DNA from: Cutibacterium modestum
GTDB taxonomy: Bacteria; Actinomycetota; Actinomycetes; Propionibacteriales; Propionibacteriaceae
Direction: 5' to 3'
DNA length: 64,000 nt
NCBI RefSeq assembly: GCF_008326345.1
Contig: NZ_BJEN01000003.1
Span: 310,001 to 374,000 of the forward strand
Shown here one piece after another: positions 45,858 through 56,831 of the stretch. Made by a program: the position numbers and the translations under genes. Below the pieces are notes generated by a model. It saw nothing but the letters and a program-made list of their open reading frames with translations, was not told the origin of the DNA and did not search any database. The first letter of the stretch is position 1; every line of letters begins with the position of its first letter.

Positions 45858-47120
45858 GTGACGAGTCAGATGGAGTCCGACGTCGTCGTCGTCGGTGCTG
45901 GTCCCGGCGGTTCGGCGACTGCCGCACATCTTGCCCGCAGGGGGTTGCACGTCACCCTGCTGGAGAAGGCGACCTTCCCCCGCGACAAGGTCTGCGGTGA
46001 CGGCCTGACTCCGCGTGCTGTCAAGCAGCTCATCCGGTTGGGAATAGACGTCTCCGAAAAAGCCGGGTGGAAACACACTGAGGGGTTGCGGATCCACGGT
46101 GGACGTGTCACCCCCTTTGTTCTTCCTTGGCCCGAGCTGGCTGACTACCCCAATTTCGGCATGGTGTGCCGACGCACGGTTCTCGACGAGCGTCTGGCCC
46201 GTCACGCCGAGTCGCAGGGAGTCACCCTCGTTGAGAATGCTAATGTCATTGAGCCGATCCTCAATCCTAACGGCCGTATTCGCGGCGTCCGTACGTCCGA
46301 GGGTGCCGAGTATTCCGCCCCCGTTATCGTCGCAGCCGATGGCAATTCTTCTCGACTCGGCTTAGCGATGGGCCTGCACAAGCGGGACGATCGTCCGATG
46401 GGCGTGGCGGTACGCGCCTATTACCGCTCTGTGCTGTCGGAGTCGCGTAATTTGGAGAGCTGGCTAGAACCGTGGGACGGGACCCCGCAAGAATCTGACC
46501 TCTTGCCGGGCTACGGCTGGGCCTTCCCTGAGGGGGATGGAACGGTCAATATCGGTTTGGGAATGCTCAATTCCTCTGCCGCCTTTGGGAACACTGACTA
46601 CCGCTCCTTGATGAAGCGCTGGCTGTCACATCTGCCCGCCGAGTGGACCCTTGACGAAGAACACCAGGAGGGGCCGATCCGCGGTGCCGCCTTGCCGATG
46701 GCGTTTAATCGTCAACCTCACTATCACGACGGTCTGCTACTTGTAGGGGATGCCGGCGGCATGGTTAACCCATTTAATGGCGAGGGCATCGATTACGCCA
46801 TGGAGGCCGGTGAGTTGGCGGCTGACGCCATCGCTGAGGCCTATTACTGTGGCCACCAGACACCGGCTGCCGAGAAAGCGCTTCAGGGGTACCCGCGCGC
46901 CCTTCGGCACCACTTCGGTGGTTACTACCGGCTGGGGACGATCTTCGTGCGACTCATTGGTGACCCGCGCGTCATGAAGATCTGCACGACGTACGGGCTT
47001 CCTCGCCGTCGACTCATGAAGTTTGTGAATAAATTATTGGCAAACCTCACTGATTCCGAATCTGGAGACCTTGATGACCGTATTATCAACGCCCTGACGA
47101 GGGCTGCCCCGTCGGTGTGA
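45858..47120 (+). CDS. menJ: geranylgeranyl reductase family flavoprotein, menaquinone reductase (MenJ-like)
   Basis: 420 residues from GTG 45858, with GAGGAGG upstream. The FAD-binding motif is VVVGAGPGGSATAAHLARRG at the N-terminus; VCGDGLTPRAV and a late LLVGDAGGMVNPFNGEGIDYAMEAG complete the family signature. In M. tuberculosis the homologue saturates a double bond of the menaquinone side chain. Propionibacteria contain partly saturated menaquinone, MK-9(H4), so the same role fits. It lies 120 bases before nuoA on the same strand. Confidence 0.85.
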   Translation: MTSQMESDVVVVGAGPGGSATAAHLARRGLHVTLLEKATFPRDKVCGDGLTPRAVKQLIRLGIDVSEKAGWKHTEGLRIHGGRVTPFVLPWPELADYPNFGMVCRRTVLDERLARHAESQGVTLVENANVIEPILNPNGRIRGVRTSEGAEYSAPVIVAADGNSSRLGLAMGLHKRDDRPMGVAVRAYYRSVLSESRNLESWLEPWDGTPQESDLLPGYGWAFPEGDGTVNIGLGMLNSSAAFGNTDYRSLMKRWLSHLPAEWTLDEEHQEGPIRGAALPMAFNRQPHYHDGLLLVGDAGGMVNPFNGEGIDYAMEAGELAADAIAEAYYCGHQTPAAEKALQGYPRALRHHFGGYYRLGTIFVRLIGDPRVMKICTTYGLPRRRLMKFVNKLLANLTDSESGDLDDRIINALTRAAPSV

Positions 47121-47240
47121 GGTCGTGGTCGACGACTGCCATCTGGCGTCGCCAAACCTCAAGTTAGGTTACCCAAAGTACCAGCGCGACAAATGAGAGT
47201 CGTATGGTCTGAGCGAATGGTGCTGACTAGAGGTGGTGAG

Positions 47241-47600
47241 ATGAACGGATATGCTCCCCTGGTGGGGATGGTCGTCCTCGGTGCGTTTTTCGTGCTGGCG
47301 ACGATCGCAGTCAACGTCGTTCTTGCGGTAAAACGACCCAACCGCGCAAAGCATGAGATTTACGAGTGTGGCATTGAACCAACGCCACAACCTGCAGGTG
47401 GCGGAAAGTTCCCGGTCAAGTTCTTCGTCGTCGCAATGCTCTACATCGTGTTCGACATCGACATCATGTTCCTCTACCCGTGGGCGGTCGACTTTAACCA
47501 CCTCGGCGTCTTTGCACTGGTGGAGATGGTGTTGTTCGTGGCGATGGTTTTCATCCCCTACCTCTATATCCGTCGCCGCGGCGGCCTGGATTGGACCTGA
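47241..47600 (+). CDS. nuoA: NADH-quinone oxidoreductase subunit A
   Basis: 119 residues from ATG 47241, with GAGGTGG upstream; the longer frame from 47193 adds a non-family stretch. Three membrane helices and the conserved EIYECGIEP loop with its cysteine. It is a membrane-arm subunit at the quinone-site junction. First gene of the 14-gene nuo operon. Confidence 0.95.
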   Translation: MNGYAPLVGMVVLGAFFVLATIAVNVVLAVKRPNRAKHEIYECGIEPTPQPAGGGKFPVKFFVVAMLYIVFDIDIMFLYPWAVDFNHLGVFALVEMVLFVAMVFIPYLYIRRRGGLDWT

Positions 47601-47694
47601 TCTTCCCGCGCGGCCTTGGGGTCGCGCGCAGCAAATATGTTGAGTGGCCCGAGCGCCACATCACTCAACGTCTAAGAAAGAAAGGATGCGCGAG

Positions 47695-48252
47695 ATGGCT
47701 GAGTACGACGCCGACGTCCCAGCTGGCATCGTGATGACCTCAATGGAGGCCATCGTCGGATGGCTCCGCAAGACCTCATTCTGGCCGCTGACGATGGGCC
47801 TGGCCTGCTGCGCCATCGAGATGATCTCCTACGGTGGCCCGCGTGCTGACGCTGCGCGCTGGGGTCACGAGGTGTTCCGTGCCTCTCCCCGTCAAGCAGA
47901 TCTTATGATCGTTTCGGGCCGGGTGAGCCAGAAGATGGCTCCGGTGGTCCGTCAGCTGTACGACCAAATGCCCGAACCCAAGTGGGTTATCTCGATGGGT
48001 GCATGCGCATCTTCTGGCGGCATTTTCAATAACTACGCGGTTGTTCAGGGATGCGACCATATCGTCCCGGTGGACGTCTACCTGCCAGGCTGTCCGCCCA
48101 GCCCGGACATGCTCATTGACGCCGTCTTCAAGATCCGTGAGCAGATCCAGCACTGGCCGCTCATGGGCCACATGTCCGAGGTCGAGGCAGCCAAGGAGAA
48201 GCAGACCCTTGAAGCCAAGACCACCCTCGAGCAGAAGGGGCTCATGCGATGA
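47695..48252 (+). CDS. nuoB: NADH-quinone oxidoreductase subunit B
   Basis: 185 residues from ATG 47695, placed 7-8 bases after AAGGA; ATG 47686 is also possible. It carries cluster N2, the last Fe-S centre before quinone, with ligands in GLACCAIEM (two adjacent Cys), GACASSGG and LPGCPPSP. The 94-base gap after nuoA is the largest in the operon. It overlaps nuoC (ATGA). Confidence 0.96.
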   Translation: MAEYDADVPAGIVMTSMEAIVGWLRKTSFWPLTMGLACCAIEMISYGGPRADAARWGHEVFRASPRQADLMIVSGRVSQKMAPVVRQLYDQMPEPKWVISMGACASSGGIFNNYAVVQGCDHIVPVDVYLPGCPPSPDMLIDAVFKIREQIQHWPLMGHMSEVEAAKEKQTLEAKTTLEQKGLMR

Positions 48253-49073
48253 GTGACAAGCCGACCCCGCGCGGCGCCGCAGGCGGCTCGGACTCTGGGG
48301 ACCGCATCCCCGACGGCCGCAATTCCCTTGATCCCAGCCATCCCGATCAGGTTCACACCCCGGCCAAGGGCCGCGAGTGGACCGATCGTCGCATCGATAC
48401 TCGAACGGGCATGTGGGGGGCGACCTCTGGCCCCGGCGACACGTCTGGTTACGGCGGCATCGTTCGCACCGTCGAAATAGCTGGCAATTCCGAACGCCCC
48501 TATGGCGGCTGGTTTGATGAGGTCGCCGATCGCATGGCGGAGCTCGTCCCCGACTTTTCTGACGGCTTGACCGTGGTTGATCGCGGGGAAATCACCTTCT
48601 TCGTCCGCCCTGAGAAGCTCCTCGAACTGGTCAAAGTTCTTCGCGACGACGAGGCTCTGCGCTTTGAGAGCTGTTCGTGCTTGACCTGCGTGCATTATCC
48701 GAAGATGACTGGGCGTGAGATGCATGTCGTGTACGACCTGCTCTCTATGACACATAACCGACGCATTCGCCTCGAGGTCGCCCTGGCTGATCCCGGCCAG
48801 GAGGACGTCGCCCGTACCGGGCACAGCAATGTCAATTTGCTGCCCCACGTACCCAGCATCGTTTCGGTCTACCCGCATGTGGACTTCCAGGAACGCGAGG
48901 CCTGGGACATGTTCGGGGTCATTTTTGACGGTCATCCAGCCCTTACTCGCATCCTCATGCCCGACGACTGGGTCGGCCACCCGCAGCGTAAGGACTATCC
49001 GCTCGGTGGTATCCCGATCGAGTACAAGGGTGCCGTCGTGCCACCGCCGGACCAGCGCAGGAGCTACAATTGA
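48249..49073 (+). CDS. nuoC: NADH-quinone oxidoreductase subunit C
   Basis: 274 residues. The 30 kDa subunit of the peripheral arm, with the signature [26 protein letters not shown]. An N-terminal extension of about 75 polar residues precedes the conserved part, as in other actinobacteria. It is coupled to nuoB and nuoD by overlaps. Confidence 0.94.
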   Translation: MSDKPTPRGAAGGSDSGDRIPDGRNSLDPSHPDQVHTPAKGREWTDRRIDTRTGMWGATSGPGDTSGYGGIVRTVEIAGNSERPYGGWFDEVADRMAELVPDFSDGLTVVDRGEITFFVRPEKLLELVKVLRDDEALRFESCSCLTCVHYPKMTGREMHVVYDLLSMTHNRRIRLEVALADPGQEDVARTGHSNVNLLPHVPSIVSVYPHVDFQEREAWDMFGVIFDGHPALTRILMPDDWVGHPQRKDYPLGGIPIEYKGAVVPPPDQRRSYN

Positions 49074-50371
49074 TCAGCGAGAACGAGTACTTGTCCCAGG
49101 GCGGCGACTGGGCCCAGATCGTTGATGAGGCCGCTGAGCGAGGCGACGAGACCATCATCGTGAATTTCGGGCCTTCCCACCCGTCCACCCACGGTGTCAT
49201 GAGGCTCATCATCGAGCTTGATGGCGAGTCGGTGTCGGACCTACGAGTTGGGATCGGCTTCCTCCACACCGGTATCGAAAAGAACATGGAGTTTCGCACC
49301 TGGGCTCAGGGTGTCACCTTTATGACCCGGTGCAATTACGTTGCGAACTTCTTCAACGAACTGGTGTACTGTTTGGCCGTTGAGAAGCTGCTCGGCGTCA
49401 CCGACGACGTTCCCGAGCGTGCTCGAGTACTTCGAGTCATGATTACTGAGCTGAACCGCATTTCCTCGCACCTCATCGCGGTGGGTACTGGCGGCCTGGA
49501 GCTTGGTGCCTCCTCAGTGGCCGAGGTTGGCCTGAGGGAACGCGAGATCATCCTAGAGTTCAACCAGGCCGTCACTGGTCTGCGTATGAACAACGCGTGG
49601 ATCCGTCCTGGTGGCGTCGCCACTGACCTGCCCGAGACCGGGCTCGACCAGTTGCGTGACCTCATTAAGCGCATGGAGAAGTACCTCCCCGAGATCGGCC
49701 AGTTCTGCAATGAAAACCCAATCTTCAAAGCTCGCACTAAGGGCATCGGTTACGCCGACCTGTCTACCTGTATGGCCCTAGGAGTTACCGGCCCTGCGCT
49801 GCGCGCCACTGGCTTGCCGTGGGATCTTCGAAAGACCCAGCCCTACTGCGACTACGACACGTACGACTTCGACGTCGCCACCTGGGATACGTGCGACTGT
49901 TACGGGCGCTTCCGCATCCGTCTGGAAGAAATGGATCAGTCGGTGCGCATTCTCAAGCAATGTCTCAAGCGCCTTGAGGACACCCAGGGCGATCGTCACA
50001 TGGTTGAGGACCCGCACATTGCGTGGCCGGCCGAATTGGCTCTGGGCCCCGACGGCCAGGGCAACTCCAATGAGCATATTCGCCACATCATGGGTGAGTC
50101 GATGGAGGCTCTCATCCATCATTTCAAGATCGTCACTGAGGGATTCCGGGTGCCTGCTGGCCAGGTGTACCAGGCTATCGAGGGAGCCGGGGGCGAGCTT
50201 GGCTGCCACCTTATTTCTGACGGTGGTGTCCGGCCTTATCGTTCCCACTTACGCGATCCCGGATTTATCAATGTGCAGTCTCTGCCCGCCATGTGTGAAG
50301 GCGGGATGCTTTCCGACGTGGTGCCATCTTTGGCATCCCTAGACCCCGTCATGGGAGGAGTCGACCGATGA
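49070..50371 (+). CDS. nuoD: NADH-quinone oxidoreductase subunit D
   Basis: 433 residues. The 49 kDa subunit that forms the quinone-binding pocket with Nuo[15 protein letters not shown] near residue 30 includes the quinone-site histidine. The start is TTG 49070, overlapping the nuoC stop (TTGA); no better codon precedes the conserved region. C-terminal [16 protein letters not shown] is canonical. Confidence 0.95.
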   Translation: MISENEYLSQGGDWAQIVDEAAERGDETIIVNFGPSHPSTHGVMRLIIELDGESVSDLRVGIGFLHTGIEKNMEFRTWAQGVTFMTRCNYVANFFNELVYCLAVEKLLGVTDDVPERARVLRVMITELNRISSHLIAVGTGGLELGASSVAEVGLREREIILEFNQAVTGLRMNNAWIRPGGVATDLPETGLDQLRDLIKRMEKYLPEIGQFCNENPIFKARTKGIGYADLSTCMALGVTGPALRATGLPWDLRKTQPYCDYDTYDFDVATWDTCDCYGRFRIRLEEMDQSVRILKQCLKRLEDTQGDRHMVEDPHIAWPAELALGPDGQGNSNEHIRHIMGESMEALIHHFKIVTEGFRVPAGQVYQAIEGAGGELGCHLISDGGVRPYRSHLRDPGFINVQSLPAMCEGGMLSDVVPSLASLDPVMGGVDR

Positions 50372-51150
50372 GCGATCGCGAACCTGTCAGCTTGGGATAC
50401 CCCTACGTCGAGTCTTTCCATTCGAACTTCTCGGGGAGCGGTGGAATTGACCAGTCCGACCGTTCTACCAATATTGACGAGCACACCATCGAGGAGATGC
50501 GCCAGATTGCCTCGCGCTACCCCGATCCGCGCTCGGCGCTGCTGCCGATCCTGCACCTGGTGCAGTCGGTGGATGGACGCGTCTCCCCGGTCGGCATTGA
50601 GACCGCAGCTGAGGTGCTGGGCATAACGACCGCTCAGGTTTCCGGTGTGGCGACCTTCTACACCATGTACAAGAAGCACCCTGCTGGTCAACACCACATC
50701 GGTGTCTGCACTACTGCGCTGTGTGCCGTCATGGGTGGCGAAGAAGTGCTTGCCCGCGTCGAGAAGAAGCTTGGCATCAAGGAGGGGGAGACGACCCCCG
50801 ACGGCAAGTTTTCCCTTGAAGGAGTGGAGTGCAATGCAGCCTGTGACTTCGCGCCGATCATGATGGTCAACTGGGAGTACATGGACAACATGACCCCGAT
50901 TCGTGCCGAAGAGATCCTAGACGCCTTGGCCCGCGACGAAGAGGTTCACTCCACCCGCGGTGCGAAGATCACTAGTTGGCGTGAGGCCGAGAGGGTGCTT
51001 GCTGGTTTCCCCGATGGTCGGGCCGACGAGGGCCCCAGCGCCGGTGAGGCATCTTTACGAGGTGTCCGTCTAGCGAAGCAGAACGGCTGGAAAGCTCCAG
51101 ATTCGAATAACCTGCCCGCTCCCGCTGAGCCCGTGGAGGAAAAGAAGTGA
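50368..51150 (+). CDS. nuoE: NADH-quinone oxidoreductase subunit E
   Basis: 260 residues. The 24 kDa thioredoxin-like subunit with a [2Fe-2S] cluster, ligated by C-x4-C in [11 protein letters not shown] and C-x3-C in CNAACDFAP. It has an extra polar C-terminal tail of about 60 residues. It overlaps nuoD (ATGA) and nuoF (GTGA). Confidence 0.95.
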   Translation: MSDREPVSLGYPYVESFHSNFSGSGGIDQSDRSTNIDEHTIEEMRQIASRYPDPRSALLPILHLVQSVDGRVSPVGIETAAEVLGITTAQVSGVATFYTMYKKHPAGQHHIGVCTTALCAVMGGEEVLARVEKKLGIKEGETTPDGKFSLEGVECNAACDFAPIMMVNWEYMDNMTPIRAEEILDALARDEEVHSTRGAKITSWREAERVLAGFPDGRADEGPSAGEASLRGVRLAKQNGWKAPDSNNLPAPAEPVEEKK

Positions 51151-52481
51151 CCGATCCACTGACCCCGATTCTGTCGGCCAATTGGGGCGACGAGCGCAGC
51201 TGGAAGTTACTCAACTACGAGCGACAGGGCGGATACACCGGCCTTCGGCATGCCTTGACGATGCAGCCTGATGAGGTCGTCTCGCTGGTTAGGGACGCTA
51301 ACCTGCGTGGTCGCGGTGGCGCCGGATTCCCTACCGGCATGAAGTGGTCCTTCGTACCTAAGGACAACCCCAACCCGACCTACTTAGTTGTCAACGGCGA
51401 CGAGTCCGAGCCGGGCACCTGCAAGGACATGCCACTTATGATGGCCTCCCCGCACACCCTTGTCGAGGGTGTCATCATCGCCTCCTACGCCATCAAGGCC
51501 AAGGTGGCCTTCATTTACATCCGCGGCGAGGTGTTGCACGTCATTCGACGCGTGCAGCAGGCCGTGCGGGAGGCCTACTCAGCGGGTTACATTGGCAAGA
51601 ACATCCTCGGTTCCGGATATGACCTCGACGTCGTCGTCCATGCTGGCGCAGGCGCCTACATCTGTGGCGAGGAGACGGCTCTGTTGGATTCTTTGGAGGG
51701 GCGTCGAGGACAGCCTCGTCTGCGCCCGCCTTTCCCGGCTGTTGCTGGACTGTACGCCAGCCCGACGGTCATCAACAACGTTGAGTCCATTTCGACGGTG
51801 CCGGCGATTCTGCGTAACGGCAAGGAATGGTTTAAGTCCATGGGTACTGAGAAGTCCGATGGCTTCACCATTTACTCGCTGTCAGGGCATGTGGCCCACC
51901 CCGGACAGTATGAGGCTCCCATGGGCATAACCCTGCGTCAGCTCCTCGGCATCTCCGGTGGCATGCGGCAGGGACATGAGCTGAAGTTCTTCACCCCCGG
52001 TGGTTCCTCGACTCCGATTCTGGCCAAGGACGACCTCGACCTTCCGCTCGACTATGAGGGGATGGCCGGGGCCAAGACGATGCTCGGTACGAAAGCTCTG
52101 CAGTGCTTCGATGAGACAACCTCGGTGGTTCGCGTCACGCTGCGGTGGCTGGAGTTCTACAAACACGAGTCCTGTGGCAAGTGCACCCCATGTCGTGAGG
52201 GCACCTGGTGGGTCGTCCAGATGCTGCGTCGCATTGAGGCCGGTGAGGGCCAGGAGGGTGACGTCGACAAGCTGTTGGACATCGCCGACAATATCGGCGG
52301 CCGTTCTTTTTGCGCTCTGGCCGACGGTGCTGTGGGCTGTCTGCGTGGGGCTATTGGCCACTTCCGAGACGAGTTCGAAGCCGGGTGCCGGGGGATTCCC
52401 GCCTGGCAGTACCTGCCTTATGAGCGCAGTTCGATCTTCAACGACGCCGATCGCCGAGTCCTGGAGGGGGCCGGAGCATGA
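51147..52481 (+). CDS. nuoF: NADH-quinone oxidoreductase subunit F
   Basis: 444 residues. The 51 kDa NADH dehydrogenase subunit with FMN and a [4Fe-4S] cluster. NADH/FMN-binding glycine-rich GRGGAGFPTGMKW lies near residue 55, GAGAYICGEETALL near 170, and the cluster ligands are in ESCGKCTPCREG plus a later Cys in RSFCALADGA. GTG start. Confidence 0.96.
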   Translation: MTDPLTPILSANWGDERSWKLLNYERQGGYTGLRHALTMQPDEVVSLVRDANLRGRGGAGFPTGMKWSFVPKDNPNPTYLVVNGDESEPGTCKDMPLMMASPHTLVEGVIIASYAIKAKVAFIYIRGEVLHVIRRVQQAVREAYSAGYIGKNILGSGYDLDVVVHAGAGAYICGEETALLDSLEGRRGQPRLRPPFPAVAGLYASPTVINNVESISTVPAILRNGKEWFKSMGTEKSDGFTIYSLSGHVAHPGQYEAPMGITLRQLLGISGGMRQGHELKFFTPGGSSTPILAKDDLDLPLDYEGMAGAKTMLGTKALQCFDETTSVVRVTLRWLEFYKHESCGKCTPCREGTWWVVQMLRRIEAGEGQEGDVDKLLDIADNIGGRSFCALADGAVGCLRGAIGHFRDEFEAGCRGIPAWQYLPYERSSIFNDADRRVLEGAGA

Positions 52482-54916
52482 GCGAAAATAAGCCTGTCGA
52501 ACTCGTGACGTGCACCATCGACGGTCAGCAGGTGAGCGTACCCAAGGGAACCCTCATTATCCGCGCGGCTGAGTCCATTGGCACCGTTATCCCAAGGTTC
52601 TGTGATCATCCGCTGCTTGACCCGGCCGGTGCCTGCCGTGAGTGCCTTGTCGAGATTCCCGACGCCGGTAATGGGCGTGGGTTCCCCAAGCCACAGCCGT
52701 CCTGCACTATGCCGGTGGCCGAGGGGATGATCGTCAAAACCCAGGTCAGTTCCGAGATGGCTCGCAAGGCCCAGGAGGGCATGCTGGAGTTCCTCCTCAT
52801 TAACCACCCGCTGGATTGCCCGATCTGCGACAAGGGTGGCGAATGTCCCCTACAGAACCAGGCGATGGCTAACGGACGCGGTGAGTCCCGCTACGGCGGG
52901 GTCAAGCGCACCTATCCCAAGCCGATCAACATCTCAGCCCAGGTGTTGCTGGACCGCGAGCGCTGTGTGCTGTGTCAGCGCTGTACTCGGTTCGCTGACC
53001 AAATCGCCGGAGATCCCTTTATCAACCTGCAGGAGCGCGGCGCCGTTTCCCAGATTGGAGCTTATGAGGGTGATGACTTCAACTCGTACTTCTCCGGGAA
53101 CGTCATCCAGATCTGCCCGGTGGGTGCTCTCACCAGTGCCGAGTACCGCTTCCGTTCCCGTCCCTTTGATCTGGTCTCGACGGTGACGACCTGTGAGCAC
53201 TGCGCCGCCGGCTGCCAGCTGCGCACCGACCACCGTCATTACGAGGTCAAGCGTCGCAATGCCGGTAACCTGCGGGAGGTCAACGAGGAATGGAACTGCG
53301 ATAAGGGTCGTTTCGCCTTCCGCTATGGCCGTGGCGACGACCGGGTCACGACTCCGTTAGTGCGTCACAACGGTGTGCTGGAACCGGCGTCATGGGCTGA
53401 GGCCCTGCAGACCGCCGCCGCTGGATTGACGAAGGCTGGCACCAGCGTCGGCGTTCTCACCGGTGGACGACTCCCGGTGGAGACATGCCTGTCTTGGTCG
53501 CGGTTCGCCCGCGTCGTACTCGGCACGAACAACGTCGATTTCCGCTCTCGTCCCCACTCGGCGGAGGAAGCCTCTTTCCTGGCAAGCCGGGTGGCCGGGC
53601 GCAGCCTCGAGGAGTCCGTCACCTACGCCGACCTTGAAGAGGCTTCGCGGGTGGTCCTGGTCGATCTCGAGCCCGAAGACGAGTGCCCGATGATCTTCCT
53701 GCGACTGCGAAAAGCGTGGCGTCGCCACAAGGTCGCGATCACTGCGGTTGGAACACACCTGTCCAATGGTTCGGCGAAGATGGGAGCCGAGCTAGCTCGC
53801 TGCCTGCCTGGTCAGGAGCCTCAGGCCCTAGCCCAGCTGGTAGCCGACGGGACCATAGGTGAGGGAACCATCGTGCTGGTGGGGGAGAGAGCTGGCACCC
53901 GGCCTGGCACCCTGTCGGCCATCAACGACCTTGACTCGACGGTACGGGTGGCCTGGGTGCCGCGTCGAGCCGGCGAGATTGGTGCCATTGAGGCTGGTTT
54001 GCTACCTCAGTTGCTACCAGGTGGGCGTTTCGTCGACGATGCCAAAGCCCGCATCGATATCGCAGCTGCGTGGGGAGCTACCAACCTGCCGAACCAGCCC
54101 GGCCTTGACGCCGACGGAATGTTGGCTGCCGCCCGAGCCGGACAACTCGACGCGCTGGTCGTCTCTGGCGTTGAGCTGGCCGATATGCCTGACCCGACCG
54201 GGGCTCGCGAGGCCGTCGAGAATTGCGGGTTCGTCGTTTCAGTCGAGCAGCGCTTCTCCGAGGTCTCGGCCCGAGCCGACGTCGTTTTGCCAGTCTGTCT
54301 ACTAGAGGAGACCTCCGGCACCTTCCTCGACTGGGAACACCGTACCGGCCGAGTCCGGGTGGTTAACAAGCAGCCCGCGACTCCCATGAACGAGATTCGC
54401 GTCCTTGATGCGCTGAGCGCACAGATGGGGTCGGTCTCCGGCCTCGCGACGGTCGCTCAGGCCCACAAAGCCTGGAAGGACCTTGGGCAGTGGCAGGGGG
54501 GCCATCCGAAGATGGAGTCGACTCCCCCGCTCGTACCGCAGGCACCCATGGTTGAGGCCGGTTCGGTTGGCCGAGCGCTGGAAACTTGGCGTCAGTTGCT
54601 GGAGGGCTCAGCAAGCCTAACTGGCGCCGATGCCCTCGTCGCCACCGCACCCGCGCCGGTTGCCGTCATCGATCCGCTGACGGCTAAGCAACTTGGCGTG
54701 ACTAACGGACAACTCATCGACGTCTCCGGGCCTATCAGTCTGCGACTGCCGGTCAAGGTCGACGCGACGATGACGGCTGAGGCGGTGTGGATCCCGTCGC
54801 TGCGTGGCGATTCGACCGCCCCGCAGAGCCGCACCACCGTCCCCGACGCTCCGGGAACTGTCGTCTCGCTGAGCGCCGTTGAATCCGAAACTTCCCGAGA
54901 GGCAGGTGTGGTATGA
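52478..54916 (+). CDS. nuoG: NADH-quinone oxidoreductase subunit G
   Basis: 812 residues. The 75 kDa subunit with an electron-carrying Fe-S chain: N-terminal [2Fe-2S] (RFCDHPLLDPAGACRECLVE), the His-Cys [4Fe-4S] region (HPLDCPICDKGGECPLQ) and LCQRCTRFADQ, followed by CEHCAAGCQL in the molybdopterin-oxidoreductase-like domain. The C-terminal MopB-like part is structural. It overlaps nuoF and nuoH. Confidence 0.95.
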   Translation: MSENKPVELVTCTIDGQQVSVPKGTLIIRAAESIGTVIPRFCDHPLLDPAGACRECLVEIPDAGNGRGFPKPQPSCTMPVAEGMIVKTQVSSEMARKAQEGMLEFLLINHPLDCPICDKGGECPLQNQAMANGRGESRYGGVKRTYPKPINISAQVLLDRERCVLCQRCTRFADQIAGDPFINLQERGAVSQIGAYEGDDFNSYFSGNVIQICPVGALTSAEYRFRSRPFDLVSTVTTCEHCAAGCQLRTDHRHYEVKRRNAGNLREVNEEWNCDKGRFAFRYGRGDDRVTTPLVRHNGVLEPASWAEALQTAAAGLTKAGTSVGVLTGGRLPVETCLSWSRFARVVLGTNNVDFRSRPHSAEEASFLASRVAGRSLEESVTYADLEEASRVVLVDLEPEDECPMIFLRLRKAWRRHKVAITAVGTHLSNGSAKMGAELARCLPGQEPQALAQLVADGTIGEGTIVLVGERAGTRPGTLSAINDLDSTVRVAWVPRRAGEIGAIEAGLLPQLLPGGRFVDDAKARIDIAAAWGATNLPNQPGLDADGMLAAARAGQLDALVVSGVELADMPDPTGAREAVENCGFVVSVEQRFSEVSARADVVLPVCLLEETSGTFLDWEHRTGRVRVVNKQPATPMNEIRVLDALSAQMGSVSGLATVAQAHKAWKDLGQWQGGHPKMESTPPLVPQAPMVEAGSVGRALETWRQLLEGSASLTGADALVATAPAPVAVIDPLTAKQLGVTNGQLIDVSGPISLRLPVKVDATMTAEAVWIPSLRGDSTAPQSRTTVPDAPGTVVSLSAVESETSREAGVV

Positions 54917-56235
54917 GTCCCCTCGAGGCCACCATTGACCCGGTGTGGCTCATCATTATCAAGGTCGTCATCCTCTTTGTGATCCTGTTGGCCTGGACCA
55001 TCTTCAACGTATGGTTCGAGCGTCGTGTGCTGGCCAAGATGCAGAACCGCATCGGACCAATTATGAACTCGGCATGGGCTGGTGGTGTGTTCCAGGCTGT
55101 CGGTGATGGTCTGAAACTCATCTTTAAGGAGATGCTCACCCCGAAGGGTGCCGACAAGATTGTCTTCAACCTGGCACCGGTTATCGCGGGCATCGCCTGT
55201 TTTGCGTCCTGGTCTGTCATCCCGCTCGGTGGTGAGGTGTCAGTGTTCGGTCACACCACCAGGCTCCAGATCACCGACATACCGGTCGCCGTGCTGTTCA
55301 TCCTTGCGGTGGCGTCCATCGGCATCTACGGCGTGGTGCTGGCCGGCTGGTCGTCGGCGGGCACCTACTCCCTGCTCGGCTCGCTCCGTTCTAGCGCCCA
55401 GATGATTTCCTACGAGGTCGCGATGGGCCTATCCCTGGTGACGGTATTCATCTTCTCCGGCTCGATGTCGACGTCGCAGATCGTCGAATCCCAAGCAAGT
55501 CACTTGGTCGTCGGCGGGTTTGATACCCATATCGCAGGGCACTACTGGCTGTTGCTGATCCCGAGCTTCATCATTTACGTCATCACGATGTTCGGTGAAT
55601 CCAACCGTCTGCCCTTCGACCTACCAGAGTGTGAGTCGGAGCTTGTCAGCGGTTACATCACCGAGTATTCGGGCTTCCCCTATGGCATGTACTTCCTGAC
55701 GGAATACATCAACATGGCGACCCTGTCGGCGGTGTGCACCACCCTGTTTCTGGGTGGCTACCGCGCTCCATGGCCGCTGAACTACTTTGGTGTCATCGAT
55801 TCGGGCTGGTGGGGTTTGCTGTGGTTCTTCCTCAAGACCCAGCTCGTCATCTTCTTCTTCGTGTGGGTGCGTGCCGCGATCCCGAGGTTCCGCTACGACC
55901 ACTTCATGGATCTGGGCTGGAAGGTCCTCATTCCGGTGTCACTGGGGTGGGTCCTGCTGGTCGCTGCTTGGCGCACCGTCATCAACCAAGGGTGGGGTCG
56001 TAACCCGGTCTTCCTGGCGATCGTCGGCGTCATCATTGTTGCCCTCATCGTCTGGGCATTCATGGGGGGCAAAGCCGATTCCGCGGCCAAGGAGAGTCCT
56101 GATAAGCCCTTCGACGCTTTCGCCGGTGGCTATCCGGTACCGCCATTGCCACATCAGGTGCAGGCTCCACTGGCTGGGGCCGCAACCGCCACCACGGTGG
56201 CTCGACGAGACCACGACGAGAACGGAGGTCTGTGA
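54913..56235 (+). CDS. nuoH: NADH-quinone oxidoreductase subunit H
   Basis: 440 residues. The ND1 homologue with eight or more helices; it closes the quinone tunnel. [13 protein letters not shown] and EGESNR-like [19 protein letters not shown] motifs are present. A polar C-terminal tail of about 50 residues is added. Confidence 0.95.
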   Translation: MSPLEATIDPVWLIIIKVVILFVILLAWTIFNVWFERRVLAKMQNRIGPIMNSAWAGGVFQAVGDGLKLIFKEMLTPKGADKIVFNLAPVIAGIACFASWSVIPLGGEVSVFGHTTRLQITDIPVAVLFILAVASIGIYGVVLAGWSSAGTYSLLGSLRSSAQMISYEVAMGLSLVTVFIFSGSMSTSQIVESQASHLVVGGFDTHIAGHYWLLLIPSFIIYVITMFGESNRLPFDLPECESELVSGYITEYSGFPYGMYFLTEYINMATLSAVCTTLFLGGYRAPWPLNYFGVIDSGWWGLLWFFLKTQLVIFFFVWVRAAIPRFRYDHFMDLGWKVLIPVSLGWVLLVAAWRTVINQGWGRNPVFLAIVGVIIVALIVWAFMGGKADSAAKESPDKPFDAFAGGYPVPPLPHQVQAPLAGAATATTVARRDHDENGGL

Positions 56236-56831
56236 TGGGAGCCTGGTCAGGATTCGGGATCACCTTCGAGACGATGTTCCGCAAGCCCTTCACCCAGGGA
56301 TACCCGGAGAAGGGCAAGGAAAAGCCGATGCCCCCGCGCATGCACGGTCGTCACCAGCTCAACCGCTGGCCTGACGGGTTGGAGAAGTGCGTGGGTTGTG
56401 AGCTGTGTGCCTGGGCTTGCCCAGCCGATGCCATTTATGTCGAGGGTGCAGATAACACTGACGAAGAGCGTTACTCCCCCGGCGAGCGTTACGGCCGCGT
56501 CTACGAGATTAACTATCTGCGCTGCATTCTGTGCGGAATGTGCATTGAGGCATGCCCAACTCGTGCTCTGACGATGACCAACGACTTCAAGATGGCAGAC
56601 ACCTCGCGTGCCAAGCACATTTGGACCAAGGACGAGCTGCTGGCTCCCCTCAAGGAGGGCATGGAGCAGCCGCCGCATCCGCGTCGTCTCGGTGACGACG
56701 AAGACGACTACTTCAACGGCCTACCTCCCTCTGGGCAGGACGACGTGCGTACTGGTCCGACAAACAGTGGTGCCGCCGCGCGCCGAGGCGATGACAAGGA
56801 CACTCAGTATAAGGACGAGGAGGCCGCCTGA
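56235..56831 (+). CDS. nuoI: NADH-quinone oxidoreductase subunit I
   Basis: 198 residues. An 8Fe ferredoxin-type subunit carrying N6a/N6b, with [12 protein letters not shown] and [15 protein letters not shown] 56235 lies 7 bases after GGAGG and shares a base with the nuoH stop; GTG 56232 is the alternative but sits too close. An acidic tail follows residue 140. Confidence 0.94.
   Translation: MGAWSGFGITFETMFRKPFTQGYPEKGKEKPMPPRMHGRHQLNRWPDGLEKCVGCELCAWACPADAIYVEGADNTDEERYSPGERYGRVYEINYLRCILCGMCIEACPTRALTMTNDFKMADTSRAKHIWTKDELLAPLKEGMEQPPHPRRLGDDEDDYFNGLPPSGQDDVRTGPTNSGAAARRGDDKDTQYKDEEAA

Noticed and set aside
48078-48980. A 300-residue minus-strand frame over nuoB-nuoC
   Set aside because: Antisense shadow of conserved nuo genes.
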